A stretch of DNA of 64,000 nucleotides from Bacteroidaceae bacterium (GTDB lineage Bacteria > Bacteroidota > Bacteroidia > Bacteroidales > Bacteroidaceae). Made by a program: the position numbers and the translations under genes. Below the pieces are notes generated by a model that did not search any database, had not been told where the DNA came from, and saw only the letters and a list, made by a program, of their open reading frames with translations. The stretch covers positions 16,067 through 80,066 of the forward strand of contig JAGBPB010000012.1 of assembly GCA_017633615.1 (NCBI GenBank), read 5' to 3'. Numbering within the stretch: the first letter of the stretch is position 1; every line of letters begins with the position of its first letter. Positions 62,759 through 64,000 of the stretch are shown one piece after another.

Positions 62759-64000
62759 TTAGCAATTTTCAATTGCACCCTGAGCGGCTGCCAGTCTTGC
62801 GATAGGCACGCGGAACGGTGAGCAGCTCACGTAGTTAAGACCAACCTTGTCGCAGAACTTAACTGATGAAGGCTCGCCACCATGTTCGCCGCAGATACCG
62901 CACTTGAGGTCAGGACGTACAGAACGTCCCTTCTCAACAGCCATCTTGATGAGCTGGCCTACACCCTTCTGGTCAAGAACCTGGAACGGGTCAACCTTAA
63001 GTATCTTCTTCTCCAGATAAACCGGCAGGAATGAAGCGATATCGTCACGTGAGTAACCGAATGTCATCTGAGTCAGGTCATTTGTACCGAATGAGAAGTA
63101 CTCTGCGCGGGCGGCAACTGCATCAGCGGTAAGAGCGGCGCGCGGAATCTCGATCATTGTACCGACCTTGAACTCGAACGGCTTGACACCCTCTTCCTCG
63201 AACAGCTTGGCTGCGGTAGAGCGGATGATCTCCTCCTGCTGCTCGAACTCATAGTGCTTACCTACCAGGGGAACCATGATTTCGGGCTTCGGGTTCATGC
63301 CCTCCTTGCGCAGTTGGATGGCAGCGCCTATGATAGCCTTGGTCTGCATCTCGGTAATCTCAGGATAGGTGTTACCCAGACGGCAACCGCGGTGACCCAG
63401 CATCGGGTTGTTCTCTGACAGAGACTCAACGCGAGCCTTGATCTGCTCCAAAGTTACGCCCATGGCATCGGCCATCTCCTGCTGACCTTTCTTATCGTGA
63501 GGTACGAACTCGTGCAATGGGGGATCAAGCAAGCGGATGTTAACTGGCAGTCCGTCCATAGCCTTCAGGATTCCGTAGAAGTCCTTTGTCTGATAGGGGA
63601 GCAGCTTGGCAAGAGCCTTCTCACGCCCCTCCTTGTTCTCAGCCAGAATCATCTCACGCATAGCCTTGATCTTTTCACCCTCAAAGAACATGTGCTCGGT
63701 ACGGCAAAGACCTATACCAACGGCACCGAATGTGCGGGCTACCTCAGCATCGTGGGGAGTATCGGCATTGGTGCGTACAACCAGACGTGTGTACTTATTG
63801 CAAAGATCCATCAGCTCTGCAAAGTCACCGCTGATCTCGGCAGCCTTGGTCTCAATCTGACCCTCGAATACCTGACCTGTTGAACCGTTTATTGAAATAT
63901 AATCACCTTCCTTAAGGACAACGTCCTCAATCTTTACTGTCTTCTTTACGTAGTCAACGTTCAGGGCACCGGCACCTGATACGCAGCACTTACCCATACC
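62759..64000 (-). CDS. ppdK: Pyruvate phosphate dikinase, C-terminal part
   Basis: About 413 C-terminal residues are in the window; the gene continues past the right edge. The enzyme interconverts pyruvate and phosphoenolpyruvate using ATP and phosphate. The visible start [13 protein letters not shown] is just after the swivelling-domain histidine, which is outside. The PEP-binding barrel has [25 protein letters not shown] and the active-site cysteine in [14 protein letters not shown]. It ends with a terminator. Confidence 0.95.
   Translation of the reverse strand, partial: GMGKCCVSGAGALNVDYVKKTVKIEDVVLKEGDYISINGSTGQVFEGQIETKAAEISGDFAELMDLCNKYTRLVVRTNADTPHDAEVARTFGAVGIGLCRTEHMFFEGEKIKAMREMILAENKEGREKALAKLLPYQTKDFYGILKAMDGLPVNIRLLDPPLHEFVPHDKKGQQEMADAMGVTLEQIKARVESLSENNPMLGHRGCRLGNTYPEITEMQTKAIIGAAIQLRKEGMNPKPEIMVPLVGKHYEFEQQEEIIRSTAAKLFEEEGVKPFEFKVGTMIEIPRAALTADAVAARAEYFSFGTNDLTQMTFGYSRDDIASFLPVYLEKKILKVDPFQVLDQKGVGQLIKMAVEKGRSVRPDLKCGICGEHGGEPSSVKFCDKVGLNYVSCSPFRVPIARLAAAQGAIENC

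Noticed and set aside
1..64000. CRISPR array, prophage or insertion sequence
   Set aside because: No regularly spaced repeats with spacers, no cas, integrase, transposase or phage structural genes were seen; the repeats found are short palindromes or promoter motifs.

Overview
This 64 kb window is chromosomal DNA from a member of the order Bacteroidales (Bacteroides/Prevotella-like). Four things support this. Many promoters fit the Bacteroidetes pattern TTTG-N19..21-TAnnTTTG. There are families largely confined to the phylum (DUF4419, DUF4296, DUF6057, a TamL-like lipoprotein, PorT-type barrels, FISUMP-like surface proteins). The DksA-like protein has a reduced zinc finger, and the order ileS-dksA-lspA-DUF4296 is typical of the group. 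Both ends cut genes: the 3' part of yebC at the left, and the C-terminal part of pyruvate phosphate dikinase (minus strand) at the right.

Layout. 1-4.6 kb: yebC, nadE, a small winged-helix protein and the hexuronate genes uxuA-uxuB. 4.6-12.8 kb: an accessory block with two paralogous secreted DUF4419 proteins around an opposed AAA-type ATPase, a one-domain metallophosphatase, a tiny minus-strand operon with a broken second gene, and a three-domain FISUMP-like secreted protein. Three genes of this block share a promoter design with 11-bp-phased TGCA(A) repeats. 12.9-25 kb: lepA, DUF975, acyl-CoA ligase, yggS, a GH2 glycosidase, a LolC/E-like permease, rmuC and two secreted unknowns. 25-31 kb: a tight minus-strand operon hisH-hisA-hisF-hisIE-ftsE-lysC-lysA. 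31-34 kb: a candidate structured RNA, an AT-rich lipoprotein gene and a hicAB toxin-antitoxin pair. 34-44 kb: ileS, dksA-like, lspA, DUF4296, an rRNA-type methyltransferase, a TamL-like barrel lipoprotein, walJ and tRNA-Lys(CTT). 44-54.7 kb (minus): a fasciclin lipoprotein, uxaC, uxaE, pdxB, a membrane-bound AraC-type regulator, glyA, a PorT-like barrel, pyrI and pyrB. 54.9-62.5 kb (plus): a translationally coupled chain PBP1A-kdsB-MORN-yhcH-glgB-DUF6057. 62.8-64 kb: ppdK.

How the genes work together. UxaC, UxaE, UxuB and UxuA together take glucuronate and galacturonate to 2-keto-3-deoxygluconate, although the genes lie at two sites about 43 kb apart. The GH2 enzyme, the acyl-CoA ligase and GlgB add carbohydrate, lipid and glycogen metabolism. 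HisHAF/IE, LysC/LysA, PyrBI, GlyA, PdxB and NadE are biosynthetic. LspA, TamL-like, KdsB, PBP1A and the permease build the envelope.

Most unusual signals: the phased TTGCA promoter arrays shared by three secreted-protein genes; a 38-bp stray copy of uxuB beside one of them; a multi-helix RNA candidate at 31077-31263; a cloverleaf-like hairpin cluster at 62549-62736; and a strong promoter followed almost at once by a terminator ahead of the TamL-like gene. All calls rest on reading the sequence; no database search or folding program was run.
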